Made by a program: the position numbers and the translations under genes
Notes under the pieces: generated by a model
Told to the model about the DNA's origin: nothing
Seen by the model: the letters and a program-made list of their open reading frames with translations, nothing else
The model's database searches: none
Source of the DNA: Planobispora longispora
GTDB lineage: Bacteria; Actinomycetota; Actinomycetes; Streptosporangiales; Streptosporangiaceae
Reading direction: 5' to 3'
Assembly (NCBI RefSeq): GCF_016863135.1
Contig: NZ_BOOH01000037.1
Span: 62,001-126,000 of the forward strand
Length of the DNA stretch: 64,000 nucleotides
Shown here: positions 8,184-16,381 of the stretch, piece by piece
How the letters are laid out: each line of letters opens with the position of its first letter
Position numbering within the stretch: position 1 is the stretch's first letter

Positions 8184-9412
8184 TGACCGCGTCCCCGATG
8201 CCGGGCGACGAGAACGAACGGCTACGCGAGCTGGCGGAGCTGGAGGCCACCGAGGAACTGCCCGAACCGCGTTTCTCGGCCGTCGCCGCCGCGGCCGCCC
8301 GCATCTGCGCCACCCCGATCGCCCTGGTCAACCTGGTCGGCGCCGAGAGCCAGTACTTCAAAGGCCGCACCGGCGTCACCGCCACCGGCATGGCCCGCGC
8401 CGCCTCGTCGTTCTGCTCCCACACCATCGCCACCCGCGAGCTGCTGGAGGTTCCCGACGCGTCCGCCGATCCGCGTTTCCACGCCGACCCCATCGTGGTC
8501 GGCGAGCAGCGGGTGCGCTTCTACGCCGGCGCACCGATGATCAGCAGCCGCGGTCACGCCCTGGGCACGGTGTGCGTGATGGACCGCCGGCCGCGCCGCC
8601 TCTCGGCCGAACAACACCAGATGCTGGCCGTACTGGCCGAGAACGCCACCTTGCTGCTGGAGTCCCGCCACGCCGATCAGATCATCCACGGCCTGCAGGA
8701 CGTGCAGGAGCTCAAGGACCAGTTCCTGCGCAACATCAACCACGAGCTGCGCACCCCGCTGACCTCGATCCGGTCCTACCTGGAACTCATCCAGGACGGT
8801 GATCTCGACCCCGCCACCGAACAGCGGTTCCTCGAGGTCATCGAGCACAACAGCGACCGCCTGCTGGAGCTGATCGACGAGTTGCTGCTGATGGCCAGCC
8901 TCAACGCCGAGACTCTCGTCTTCCAGCCCGAGCGGGTCGACCTGATCGTGCTGGTCCACCGCGCCCTGGAGGTCGTCACCGAGCGCATCCAGTGCAAAGG
9001 CCACACTCTGGCCCTGCACGCCCCCGCCCGGGTCACGGCGTGGGCCGACGCCCGCAGGTTCCAGCACGTGCTGGTGCACCTGCTGGACAACGCGATCAAG
9101 TTCACCCCGGACGGCGGCACGATCGAGGTGCGGCTGAGCGCCGACCCCGCGCCCCGGCTGGCCGTCTGCGACACCGGCATCGGCATCGGCGCCGAGCATC
9201 TCGACCGGGTCTTCGACGACTTCTACCGAGCGCCCGATGCCGAGGACCAGGCGATCGCCGGTACCGGGATGGGCCTGGCCATCGTCGACAAGATCGTCCG
9301 TTTGCACGGGGGCAGCATCCGAATCGACAGCACCCCGGGCAAGGGCACCTGCGTGCGCGTCACCCTGCCGGTGCCGCCCGCGCCGCCGCCGTCCCTGCCG
9401 CCCGCCCCCTGA
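8183..9412 (+). CDS. GAF-domain sensor histidine kinase
   Basis: 409 aa. The frame is open from 7628, but the GTG at 8183 sharing bases with the phosphatase stop (TAGTG) is the natural coupled start. A GAF domain covers about 20-165 (FSAVAAAAARICATPIALV). It is followed by HisKA with the phospho-acceptor His187 in NHELRTPLTSI, then HATPase_c with N box (Asn303 in LLDNAIKF), G1 (DTGIGIG near 330) and G2 (GTGMGLAIV). There is no transmembrane segment, so it is cytosolic. No response regulator is adjacent; the partner may be the upstream phosphatase pathway or an unlinked regulator. The C-terminus is Pro-rich. Confidence 0.9.
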   Translation: MTASPMPGDENERLRELAELEATEELPEPRFSAVAAAAARICATPIALVNLVGAESQYFKGRTGVTATGMARAASSFCSHTIATRELLEVPDASADPRFHADPIVVGEQRVRFYAGAPMISSRGHALGTVCVMDRRPRRLSAEQHQMLAVLAENATLLLESRHADQIIHGLQDVQELKDQFLRNINHELRTPLTSIRSYLELIQDGDLDPATEQRFLEVIEHNSDRLLELIDELLLMASLNAETLVFQPERVDLIVLVHRALEVVTERIQCKGHTLALHAPARVTAWADARRFQHVLVHLLDNAIKFTPDGGTIEVRLSADPAPRLAVCDTGIGIGAEHLDRVFDDFYRAPDAEDQAIAGTGMGLAIVDKIVRLHGGSIRIDSTPGKGTCVRVTLPVPPAPPPSLPPAP

Positions 9413-9420
9413 CGCGCTCA

Positions 9421-9451
9421 GGCGGCCGCCGGAGCGCGGCGCCCGGCCGCC
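9421..9451. terminator. GC hairpin between convergent kinase and BrkB-like genes
   Basis: GGCGGCC (9421-9427) and GGCCGCC (9445-9451) can pair between two convergent genes. Several alternative pairings exist in this very GC-rich stretch. Confidence 0.4.
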
Positions 9452-9466
9452 CGGGCCGCCTCCGGC

Positions 9467-10519
9467 TCACCCGGTCCCGGTCCGGTGCGTCCGCCGCGAC
9501 CCGAAGTCGTAGCGGCGCGGCTTGACCCGCGCCGGCGCGGGCGGTTGCGGTTGCGGCTGAGGCTCCTCCTTGACCTCGGGGATCGCCGGCGCGGTGATGA
9601 CCTCCGTGCGCGGCTGCCCGACGGGCCGGCGCGTGGCCAGGTCGATGACCACGCCGTGCCGGCCGGTCGCGGCGTGCGAGGCCGCGAACAGGATGAACAC
9701 GTTGAGCAGCTTCAGGAACAGCAGCATGCCGACCGCGCCCGCCACGACGTGGTACGCCGGGTTGGCCGAGCTGACGTTGAGGTAGACCTGCCCGATCGTC
9801 TTCAGCAGCTCCAGCCCGATCGTGATGATCAACGCTGGTCCGGCGACCCGCCGCAGCGGCAGGCGCAGACGGGGGGTCAGCGTCAGCAACGCCGTCGCCA
9901 GCAGGAGGTTCACGCAGAGGCCGAGCCCGAAGGCGGCCGCCGACAGCGTCCACTGCGCGGGCACCGCCTCGGTCCCGACCGTCTGCCGGATCAGCCAGGC
10001 CAGCGCGGTCTGGGTGCCGAAGGACAGCGTCAGCGAGACCGAGAGCAGCAGCCCCAGGGCGGCCAGCACGCCCAGATCGATCAGCCATCGCAGGAAGAAG
10101 TTGCCGGGATACTGCTCCAGCCCCCAGACCGCCCGGATGGAGGAGCGCATGGAGTCGATCCAGAACAGGCCGGTCAGCGGGAGGCCGACGGAGGCGATGA
10201 CTCCCGCGGTGTCCCGGGCGTCCCGCAGCGCCTGCACGTCCAGGCGCGGGAAGGTGTCGCTGAGGTAGCGCTCCACCTGCCCGAGCGCGGCGGGCGTGTC
10301 GAGCACGTGACCTATGATCACGAATCCCAGCAGGGCCAGGGCGAAGGTGGCGTAGAAGGCGTAGTAGGTCATCCCCGCGGAGAGGCGACCGGCGTCGACG
10401 CGGTCGTAGTGGATGCCGGCCCGGACGAGGTGATCGAGCCGGCCGTACCGGCGCCGCGCGTCGGCCCATCTCCTGGCGAGCCCGCCGGTCGGTCGGCTCT
10501 GGTTTTCGGCGGACGTCAT
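9467..10519 (-). CDS. YihY/BrkB-family inner-membrane protein
   Basis: 350 aa. Six predicted membrane helices at about residues 50-300 (for example TYYAFYATFALALLGFVII and GAVGMLLFLKLLNVFILF) with the family signature AGMTYYAFYATF near the first helix and a conserved MRSSIRAVWGLE segment. The N-terminus and the Pro/Gln/Arg-rich tail (PQPQPQPPAPARVKPRR) are cytosolic. The family was once annotated as ribonuclease BN in error; its real function is unknown, perhaps envelope or transport related. It is transcribed alone, convergent with the histidine kinase. Confidence 0.9.
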   Translation of the reverse strand: MTSAENQSRPTGGLARRWADARRRYGRLDHLVRAGIHYDRVDAGRLSAGMTYYAFYATFALALLGFVIIGHVLDTPAALGQVERYLSDTFPRLDVQALRDARDTAGVIASVGLPLTGLFWIDSMRSSIRAVWGLEQYPGNFFLRWLIDLGVLAALGLLLSVSLTLSFGTQTALAWLIRQTVGTEAVPAQWTLSAAAFGLGLCVNLLLATALLTLTPRLRLPLRRVAGPALIITIGLELLKTIGQVYLNVSSANPAYHVVAGAVGMLLFLKLLNVFILFAASHAATGRHGVVIDLATRRPVGQPRTEVITAPAIPEVKEEPQPQPQPPAPARVKPRRYDFGSRRTHRTGTG

Positions 10520-10603
10520 GCTGGCGCACTCTACCCACGGAAACGCGTTTCAGCTGTGACGGGCCGATGACGTCACGACAGACCGACGACGGCGTGCCGC
10601 CCC

Positions 10604-11371
10604 TCAGCGGTGGGTGAGCACCCGCGGGCCGTCCTCGGTGATCGCGACCGTGTGCTCGACGTGGACGGCGCGGCTGCCGTCGGCGCTGGACATGGTCCAG
10701 CCGTCGTCGGCGATCACGTAGTCGTCGCCGCCCCCGGCGGTGAACATCGGCTCGATCGCCAGCACCAGGCCCGGCCGGAGCGTCATCCCCCGTCCCGGGC
10801 GGCCGCGGTTGGGCACGCTCGGGTCCTCGTGCATGGCCCGGCCGATGCCGTGCCCGCCGAAGTCCTCCGGGATGCCGTATCCGGCGGCCCGGCCGATCCG
10901 GGTGATGGCGTGGCCGATGTCGCCCAGCCGTCCGCCCGGCACGCAGGCGGCGATCGCCGCCTCCAGCGCGGCCTCGGCGGTCCGGATGAGCTCCGTGTCC
11001 TCCTCTCGGGGCGTGCCGACGACGAGGCTGGTCGCCGCGTCGGCGGCCCAGCCGTCCAGGTAGACGCCGAAGTCGACGCTCAGCAGGTCCCCGTCGCGCA
11101 GCCGGTAGCCGCTCGGGACGCCGTGCACGATCACCTCGTTGACCGACGCGCAGAGCACCGCCGGGAACGGGGTGGGGGCGAAGGAGGGGTGGTAGCCCAG
11201 GAAGGCCGAGCGGGCGCCGGACTCGTCCATCACCGTCCGGGCGACCTGGTCCAGCTCCAGCAGGCTCACCCCGGCACGGGCGTGCGCGGCGACCGCGGTC
11301 AGCGCCGCCGCCACGACCTTCCCGGCCTCGGCCATGGCCTCCGTCTCCGCCGCTGTCTTGATCTCCACCAT
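10604..11371 (-). CDS. map: Methionine aminopeptidase, type I
   Basis: 255 aa, normal length for type I. It removes the initiator Met from nascent proteins. All metal ligands are present: Asp in VDFGVYLDG and in AADAATS, His in GGHGIGRAMHE, Glu in LAIEPMF and in VEHTVAI. The HVEHTVA and GIPEDFGGHGIG segments are standard. This copy stands alone rather than in the ribosomal adk-map operon, so it may be a second paralogue. It is divergent from a small XRE regulator across an unusual repeat. Confidence 0.93.
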   Translation of the reverse strand: MVEIKTAAETEAMAEAGKVVAAALTAVAAHARAGVSLLELDQVARTVMDESGARSAFLGYHPSFAPTPFPAVLCASVNEVIVHGVPSGYRLRDGDLLSVDFGVYLDGWAADAATSLVVGTPREEDTELIRTAEAALEAAIAACVPGGRLGDIGHAITRIGRAAGYGIPEDFGGHGIGRAMHEDPSVPNRGRPGRGMTLRPGLVLAIEPMFTAGGGDDYVIADDGWTMSSADGSRAVHVEHTVAITEDGPRVLTHR

Positions 11372-11392
11372 GCTTCACGCTCCCTGTGAACC

Positions 11393-11442
11393 AATACCTA
11401 TACCGGTATTACTATCACGGTTCCGGTATTGTTATCACGGTT
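11393..11442. promoter_or_regulatory. 20-bp tandem repeats and palindrome in the map/XRE divergent promoter
   Basis: Two tandem 20-bp units (11403-11422, 11423-11442) share 18 of 20 bases; each runs CCGGTATT, two variable bases, TATCACGGTT. The perfect palindrome ATACCGGTAT (11400-11409) overlaps the first, and AATACC/GGTATT (11393-11398, 11405-11410) form a wider dyad. The period of two helical turns puts the copies on the same face. Likely binding sites of the adjacent XRE protein. Confidence 0.6.
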
Positions 11443-11457
11443 GCTATGATCCGATGC

Positions 11458-11712
11458 ATGGTCCGACCGCCGCTGACTGAACTCGACCGCGAACGCGGGC
11501 ACCGCCTGGGCGCCGTCCTGCGCCAGGCGCGCGGCGCCCGGAGCATGGCCGAGGTGGCCGCCGCCGCCGGGCTGTCCGCCGAGACCCTCCGCAAGATCGA
11601 GACCGGTAGGGTCCCCACCCCCGCGTTCTTCACCATCGCGGCCCTCGCCCAGGCGCTGGGCGTCTCCCTGGACGTCCTGGCCGAGATCAGCGCCGCCGAC
11701 CGCGCCGCCTGA
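11458..11712 (+). CDS. Small XRE-family helix-turn-helix regulator
   Basis: 84 aa from ATG 11458 (MVRPPLTELDRERG). Almost the whole protein is one HTH_3/XRE domain: LGAVLRQARG, then MAEVAAAAGLSAETLRKIETGR (turn and recognition helix) and FFTIAALAQALGVSLDVL. Starting further upstream would read through the tandem repeat, which argues against it. It probably represses itself and perhaps the divergent methionine aminopeptidase gene. Confidence 0.85.
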   Translation: MVRPPLTELDRERGHRLGAVLRQARGARSMAEVAAAAGLSAETLRKIETGRVPTPAFFTIAALAQALGVSLDVLAEISAADRAA

Positions 11713-11766
11713 GCCCGGTCACGCCGCCTGAGCCCGACCGCGCCGCGTGCGCTCCGTGCCGGGCGG

Positions 11767-12654
11767 TCAGGTCCTGCCGTTGCGGCGGAGCACGTCGAGC
11801 GCCCGGACGGTGGCGTGACCGCGCCAGTCCAGCGAGCCCGCCGGGGAGATCCTGGCGTAGTCGACCACCCAGCCGCCGTCGTCCTGCTGCAGGGCGGCCA
11901 GGCGGTCGAGGTCGGCGGAGACCGCCTCCGGGGCGAACAGCGCCCGCGCCGGCCGGCCGGGCTCGGGGGCGAAGTCGAGCGGGCGCAGCATCTCCTCCTC
12001 GGTGCCGCCCTCGACCCGCACCAGGCCGTCGGCGGGCAGGTGCTCGCCGAGGCGTCGCAGGAGCTCGGCGGCCTCGGGACGGCTGTCGTGCACGGCGTCC
12101 AGGAAGCGCACGCAGAAGGCCAGCACGTAGGCGTGGGGCGCCCGGTCGAGCGCGTCGATCGCGCGCAGGCAGTAGGAGGTGGCCCGCTCCAGCCAGGGAT
12201 GCGCGGCCACCGCCGGGTCGTGGACCGCGACGCGCCGGGCGGCCGCCGCCGTCACGGCGGTGATCTGCAGCGACGACTCCGCCGGATCGGCGCCCCGCCA
12301 CCATGGGGCCGTGCCCGCGGAAACGGTCAGGGGCAGGGCGAACGGCAGGCCGCCGTCGGGCAGGGACGCCGACTCCAGCCAGTCGCACAGCGCCGCGGCC
12401 TGCGGAGCGGTGGCCGGGGCGATGTCCTCGAACACCTCGAAAGCGTGCAGCGCGGCTCCGGGCTGGCTCTCCGGGGAGCGCAGATCGGGCTCCAGGCCCC
12501 AGCCGTAGCCGCCGTCGGGGTTGCGGTAGCCGTCCAGGGCGGCCAGCGCGGCGGTGGGATCGGGAGATCCCGTCAGCAACTCGAAGCGGCGGCGGTCCAG
12601 CACGCGCGCGTGCGCGGCCAGGAAAGCGGCCGCCGCGGAAACGTCGATGTTCAC
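11767..12654 (-). CDS. Prenyltransferase/squalene-cyclase-fold alpha-alpha barrel protein
   Basis: 295 aa. Repeats of the terpenoid cyclase / prenyltransferase toroid are visible: ALDGYRNPDGGYGWGLEP (about 40-57), SLPDGGLPFALP (about 98-109) and QQDDGGWVVDYA (about 262-273). No DxDD or DDxD catalytic acidic motif is evident, so a cyclase role is not supported. Proteins of this type are usually annotated as hypothetical. No membrane segment. It is a lone gene downstream of the recombinase on the same strand, separated by about 160 bp. Confidence 0.7.
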   Translation of the reverse strand: MNIDVSAAAAFLAAHARVLDRRRFELLTGSPDPTAALAALDGYRNPDGGYGWGLEPDLRSPESQPGAALHAFEVFEDIAPATAPQAAALCDWLESASLPDGGLPFALPLTVSAGTAPWWRGADPAESSLQITAVTAAAARRVAVHDPAVAAHPWLERATSYCLRAIDALDRAPHAYVLAFCVRFLDAVHDSRPEAAELLRRLGEHLPADGLVRVEGGTEEEMLRPLDFAPEPGRPARALFAPEAVSADLDRLAALQQDDGGWVVDYARISPAGSLDWRGHATVRALDVLRRNGRT

Positions 12655-12814
12655 ATGCCCATCCTGCGCCGGTCGGGGGCCGCCGTCTTGCAGGAACCGG
12701 TCATCACCCGGAACGGTCGCCGCCCAGCCGGGGCCGCCGTCGCCCGCCTGTCCTGACCGCCGTCCGCCGGGACGTCATCCGCCGGCTCGCCTCCCGGCGG
12801 CGTGGCCCGCTCGT

Positions 12815-13927
12815 TCAGGCCGCCGGACCGCCGTCCGCCGGGTCGTCGTCCGCCGGCGCGGCGCGCCCGCGCAGCAGCGGGTGGGCGCGCATCGCGACCT
12901 CGAGCTCTCCGGGGAGCTCGTCGCGGTAGCGGCCCAGGGTCGCCAGATCGCTGTGGCCCAGCACCCGCCGTACGGCGTCCATGTCCACCGCGTCGGCCAG
13001 CAGGTGGGTCGCCGTCGTGTGCCGCAGCCCGTGCGGGGTCACCGAGCGCCGCCGCTCCGGATCGACCTGCCGCTGCACCCGGTCGATGACCGCCTGCACG
13101 TCGCCCCGGGCCAGCCGCCGGCCCCGCCACGACAGCAGCAGCGCCTTGTCCGCGGACTCCTGCCGTCCCCTGGTCAGGTAGACCTCCAGCATCCGGGCGA
13201 CGTCACCGGGGAGCGGGACGTCGCGCGTCCTGCCGCCCTTGCCGAAGATCCGCCAGTAACGCACCCCGTCGTTGGTGAAGAAGTCCTCCACGTTGGCCCG
13301 GACCAGCTCCGAGACCCGCGGCCCGACCGTCGACAGCAGCAGCACGATCAGCGCGTCCCGCAGCTCGGTGCGCTGGTCGCGGCGCTTGCGCCCCCGCTCG
13401 CCGGGGGCCGGCGGCGGCGCGCCGCCGGCCTCGCCCAGGGCCCGCGCGGCGCCGATCAGCCCCTGGGCCTGCTCGCGTGTGAGCGCGCGCCGCTCCGGGC
13501 GCAGCCCGCCGCGCTCCCTGGCCGTCACCGTCGCCGCCGTCATCGGGTTGAGCTGCACCCAGCCCGCCAGCGCCGCGTGTTTGAACAGCGCCGACACCGA
13601 CCGCCGGAACCGCGCCTGGGAGGACGGCGACTGCCCCGGCTGCGCCGCCGGGGCCGGGGGCCGGGCCGGGCCGCCGGGCTCCGGCCTGGCGCGCCGCCCG
13701 TCGGGTTTGCGCGCGAACGCCAGCAGGATCGCGTCCACATCCTCGCCGGACAGGTCGTCCAGCACCCGGCCGGGCCCGGCCAGCTCCGCGAACGTCGCCA
13801 CGTCCCTGGCGTAGAGCTCGGCGGTGGCCGGTGACAGCGCGCCCGTCGAGGTCCTGGCCCGGACCAGCTCCACGTAGCGGTCGGCCGACTCCTGGACGGT
13901 CAGGCGATTCAGATCCGCAGGCCGCAT
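12815..13927 (-). CDS. Tyrosine recombinase (phage-integrase family), orphan
   Basis: 370 aa. An N-terminal SAM-like core-binding domain (about 1-110) is followed by the catalytic domain with the canonical residues: Arg in STVGPRVSELV, Lys in FGKGGRTRDVPL, HxxR in HGLRHTTATHL, and the nucleophile Tyr in LGHSDLATLGRYRDE. A Pro/Gly-rich insert lies between residues about 75 and 105. A tail of about 45 residues follows the Tyr. No excisionase, att duplication, tRNA or phage genes flank it, so it is not an obvious prophage integrase. A second unrelated-looking recombinase is at 50497. The upstream inverted repeat CGGTGCCG/CGGCACCG (13948-13955, 13971-13978) may be its operator. Confidence 0.88.
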   Translation of the reverse strand: MRPADLNRLTVQESADRYVELVRARTSTGALSPATAELYARDVATFAELAGPGRVLDDLSGEDVDAILLAFARKPDGRRARPEPGGPARPPAPAAQPGQSPSSQARFRRSVSALFKHAALAGWVQLNPMTAATVTARERGGLRPERRALTREQAQGLIGAARALGEAGGAPPPAPGERGRKRRDQRTELRDALIVLLLSTVGPRVSELVRANVEDFFTNDGVRYWRIFGKGGRTRDVPLPGDVARMLEVYLTRGRQESADKALLLSWRGRRLARGDVQAVIDRVQRQVDPERRRSVTPHGLRHTTATHLLADAVDMDAVRRVLGHSDLATLGRYRDELPGELEVAMRAHPLLRGRAAPADDDPADGGPAA

Positions 13928-14002
13928 GATTCGGGGGCATCCTTTCTCGGTGCCGAACGACCGTACCGCGCGGCACCGACAGCACCGTCGGCAACGGCGG
14001 TG

Positions 14003-14530
14003 TCAGCCGCCGTGCCCGCTGTGTCCGTCGCGCCCGCCGTGTCCGTCGTTCCCGTGTCCGCCGTGCCCGTGCCCCCCGCCGCCGAGTGCCGCGAGGGCGC
14101 GGGCCAGCCCGGTCAGGCCGAGGACCAGCCCCTCGCGTTCGGCCGGGGTGAGCGCGCCGAGCAGGGCGGCGTGCGTGGCGCGGAACTCCCGGCCGATCCG
14201 TTCGACGGCGGCCCGCCCCTCGGGCGTCAGGCTCAGGCGGTAGAAGCGCCGGTTGGCCGGGTCGCGCTCGCGCGCCAGCCAGCCCCGGCGCTCCAGGCCC
14301 CCGGCGAGCCTGCTGACCGTGCTCTTCTCCAGGCCCAGCCGGGCGGCCAGTTCCTGCTGCGACAACGTGCCGGAGTCTCCCAGCTCGCCGAGCGCGAACA
14401 CCTCCGACAGGGAGATTCGCAGGCCGCCGTGCTCCTGCGGCTCCAGCAGCCCGCCCGCGCGGACGATGAGCCGCATCAGGCGCCGCAGATCGTCGTCGGG
14501 GAATCCGGTCTCGTGAGTTGTGTCGTACAA
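14003..14530 (-). CDS. MarR-family regulator with Gly/His-rich C-terminal tail
   Basis: 175 aa from a TTG that lies inside an operator, with AGGA 7 nt upstream on its strand. The MarR winged helix is complete: LSQQELAARLGLEKSTVSRLA (about 57-77) and the wing RDPANRRFYRLSLT (about 90-103). The last 30 residues are Gly, His, Asp and Ser only (pattern GHGHGGHGNDGHGG), with about nine His, which could bind Zn, Ni or Cu. The tail is coded by short C/G repeats and could also be slippage product. It is divergent from a methyltransferase gene with two matching operators between. Confidence 0.85.
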   Translation of the reverse strand: MYDTTHETGFPDDDLRRLMRLIVRAGGLLEPQEHGGLRISLSEVFALGELGDSGTLSQQELAARLGLEKSTVSRLAGGLERRGWLARERDPANRRFYRLSLTPEGRAAVERIGREFRATHAALLGALTPAEREGLVLGLTGLARALAALGGGGHGHGGHGNDGHGGRDGHSGHGG

Positions 14531-14575
14531 CTATTCGTCCTAAGCTCGGCGAGAAGAGAGTTGTGTCACGCAACT
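14516..14575. promoter_or_regulatory. Two 17-bp MarR operators between marR and methyltransferase
   Basis: AGTTGTGTCGTACAACT (14516-14532) and AGTTGTGTCACGCAACT (14559-14575) are near-identical dyads of AGTTG-N7-CAACT, 43 bp apart. The first covers the regulator's start codon, the second the region just before the methyltransferase ribosome-binding site. Confidence 0.75.
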
Positions 14576-14590
14576 ATAGGGGAGGCGGCC

Positions 14591-15148
14591 ATGAGCGCCC
14601 ACGCCACCATGTTCGGATTCTTCAACCACGCCGGGCTCTACGATCGGATGACTCGGGTGTTCGGGTTCCGGTTCGTCTACACGCGCGCCATCACCGACGT
14701 CGCGCGGGCGGGCCTGCCCGCCGGCTCCCGCGTGCTGGACGCGGGGACCGGCCCGGGCCGGGTTCCGATCGCCATCGCGCGCGCCTGCCCCGAGCTCCAC
14801 GTCGAGGGCCTCGACCTGTCCGCCGACATGATCGCCCACGCGCGGCGCGCCGCGGCCGGGAACGACCGGGTGAGCTTCACCGTCGGCGACGTCGCCGACC
14901 TGCCCCACCCCGACGGCACGTTCGACCTCGCCGTGTCCACCATGAGCCAGCACCACTGGGACGACCCCGGGACGGGCGTGCGCGAGCTGCGTCGCGTGCT
15001 GCGCCCCGGCGGCCAGCTGTGGATCTACGATTTCCGGCCCGCGCTGCGCCGGGCCGAGATCGCCGCGCGCGCCGCCTTCCCCGGGTACACCGTACGGCGG
15101 GAGCGCGTCAACGCCCTGGTCGGCCGGCTCGTGGTGCGGCCCGCGTGA
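14591..15148 (+). CDS. Class I SAM-dependent methyltransferase
   Basis: 185 aa from ATG 14591, preceded by GGGGAGG. Methyltransf_11 fold: motif I VLDAGTGPGRVPIAIA (about 47-62), acidic post-motif GLDLSADM, motif II GDVADLPHPDGTFDLAVS and motif III LRRVLRPGGQLWIYDF. It is short and ends soon after motif III. The start segment MFGFFNHAGLYDRM is typical of small-molecule methyltransferases. The substrate is unknown. Divergence from the MarR regulator with twin operators says it is the regulated target, perhaps in detoxification. Confidence 0.85.
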   Translation: MSAHATMFGFFNHAGLYDRMTRVFGFRFVYTRAITDVARAGLPAGSRVLDAGTGPGRVPIAIARACPELHVEGLDLSADMIAHARRAAAGNDRVSFTVGDVADLPHPDGTFDLAVSTMSQHHWDDPGTGVRELRRVLRPGGQLWIYDFRPALRRAEIAARAAFPGYTVRRERVNALVGRLVVRPA

Positions 15149-15193
15149 AGCCCCCGTCCCCGGCGGACGCGGTGCGGCCGGGGCGCCGGGCGG

Positions 15194-16162
15194 TCAGGCG
15201 CGCGGGCGTGCCGCGGTGAGCAGCGTCTCACCCGCCTCGCTCCGGGCGTACAGGACATACCTGCCGCTCCGGTGCGCGCTGACCAGGCCGGCGTCGCGCA
15301 GCGCCGTCAGATGTTGCGACACCCCGCCCATCGACATCCCGGTACGGCCGCTCAACTGGGTGGTGGAGGCGGGGACCTCCAGCTCGGCCAGGAGCAGGGC
15401 GCGCGAGCGGCCGAGCACGGCGGCCAGCGGCTCGGGCACCTCGGTGGCGCGCCTCTCCCACAGGGTGGCGATGCCGCGCGGCGAGTAGCGCAGCGTGGGC
15501 TGCCACGGGGGCGTGGTCACCGAGAACAGGCGCGGCCAGACGAACGCCGACGGCACCAGCAGCAGGCCGCGCCCGCCCAGTTCGCGGATCGCCGACACGT
15601 ACAGGTGCGCCACGAACAGGGTGTCGTCCTCCCACCGGACGGCCGGGTCCAGGTCGTTGAGCAGCCTGTCCGCGCCGCCCTCGGCGAGCTGGCGGGCGCG
15701 GTGCAGCACGTCGCCCTCCAGTAGGGCGCGGATCCGGGGCCAGTACGGCGCCAGCGTGATCGCCCAGTATCCCCGGATGACGTCGGCCAGCCGTTCCAGC
15801 CCCGCCTCGGGGTTCTCACGCAGCACGGCCAGGCGCGGGCTGTCGCCGCGGACCTCCACGTCGCCCGGCGGGGTCGAGCGCATCGTGGCGAGCTCCACCT
15901 CCAGATCGGGGGAGGTGGTGACGGGCGGCGGGCAGACGAACGCCGGGATGGCCCGGGTCGGCACCGGCACCAGGTCGGCCAGCATGCCCCAGTCCAGGCC
16001 GGAGGCGTCCAGGCGGGGCCGTACCTCGGCCACCCAGGGGCGGTGCAGGGGATGCTCGCCCGGGCTCTTGAGCACCCGGACGCTGGCGATCACCTCCCAC
16101 AGGGGGGAGAACGCGAATCTGGTGCACGCCAGATCCGCCAGTCCGAATCCGAGCTTCAGCAC
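15194..16162 (-). CDS. ArsR-like regulator with N-terminal DUF5937-type domain
   Basis: 322 aa. The C-terminal about 75 residues form an ArsR winged helix (STTQLSGRTGMSMGGVSQHLTALRDAGLV, wing RSGRYVLYAR). The preceding about 240 residues match the DUF5937-type N-terminal region that actinobacterial regulators of this layout carry (start LKLGFGLADLACTRFAFSPLWE). Such genes commonly sit divergent from an MFS exporter, as here (16382). It is probably the repressor of that exporter; the ligand is unknown. Confidence 0.85.
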   Translation of the reverse strand: MLKLGFGLADLACTRFAFSPLWEVIASVRVLKSPGEHPLHRPWVAEVRPRLDASGLDWGMLADLVPVPTRAIPAFVCPPPVTTSPDLEVELATMRSTPPGDVEVRGDSPRLAVLRENPEAGLERLADVIRGYWAITLAPYWPRIRALLEGDVLHRARQLAEGGADRLLNDLDPAVRWEDDTLFVAHLYVSAIRELGGRGLLLVPSAFVWPRLFSVTTPPWQPTLRYSPRGIATLWERRATEVPEPLAAVLGRSRALLLAELEVPASTTQLSGRTGMSMGGVSQHLTALRDAGLVSAHRSGRYVLYARSEAGETLLTAARPRA

Positions 16163-16230
16163 GGCGCTCTCATCTCCCGCCCGCCCTCCTCTTACATCTC
16201 CCCGTCCGCCGCCGGCAGTCCGTGCCGCCG

Positions 16231-16290
16231 CCGGCGCTTCGTCTCCCGCGTCGGCGCTTCATCCCCGGTGCCGGTGCTCCATCTCCGGCG
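16231..16290. repeat. Three degenerate 20-bp tandem repeats in the ArsR/MFS intergenic region
   Basis: Units 16231-16250, 16251-16270 and 16271-16290 each follow CCGGCGCTTC-x-TCTCCCGGCG with several mismatches and an exact period of 20. They lie between the divergent regulator and exporter; the AT-rich CTAAATTAATGG (16337-16348) nearer the exporter is a possible promoter core or operator. Confidence 0.6.
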
Positions 16291-16381
16291 CAGGCGGCCC
16301 GTTCCTCGCGGAGGTCGCCGTTGGATTCGCTCCTGCCTAAATTAATGGAGGCCCCCCGGGCAAGGGCGACAGGGTCGCCCC

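Noticed and set aside
9360-11378. 672-codon minus frame
   Set aside because: Overlaps BrkB-like and map genes in another frame; composition is that of a shadow.
12655-14002. Prophage or integrative element around the first recombinase
   Set aside because: Neighbours are ordinary chromosomal genes; no excisionase, replication or structural genes.
14000-14590. Long upstream extension of the methyltransferase frame
   Set aside because: It is antisense to the MarR gene; the ATG at 14591 has GGGGAGG and begins the conserved domain.
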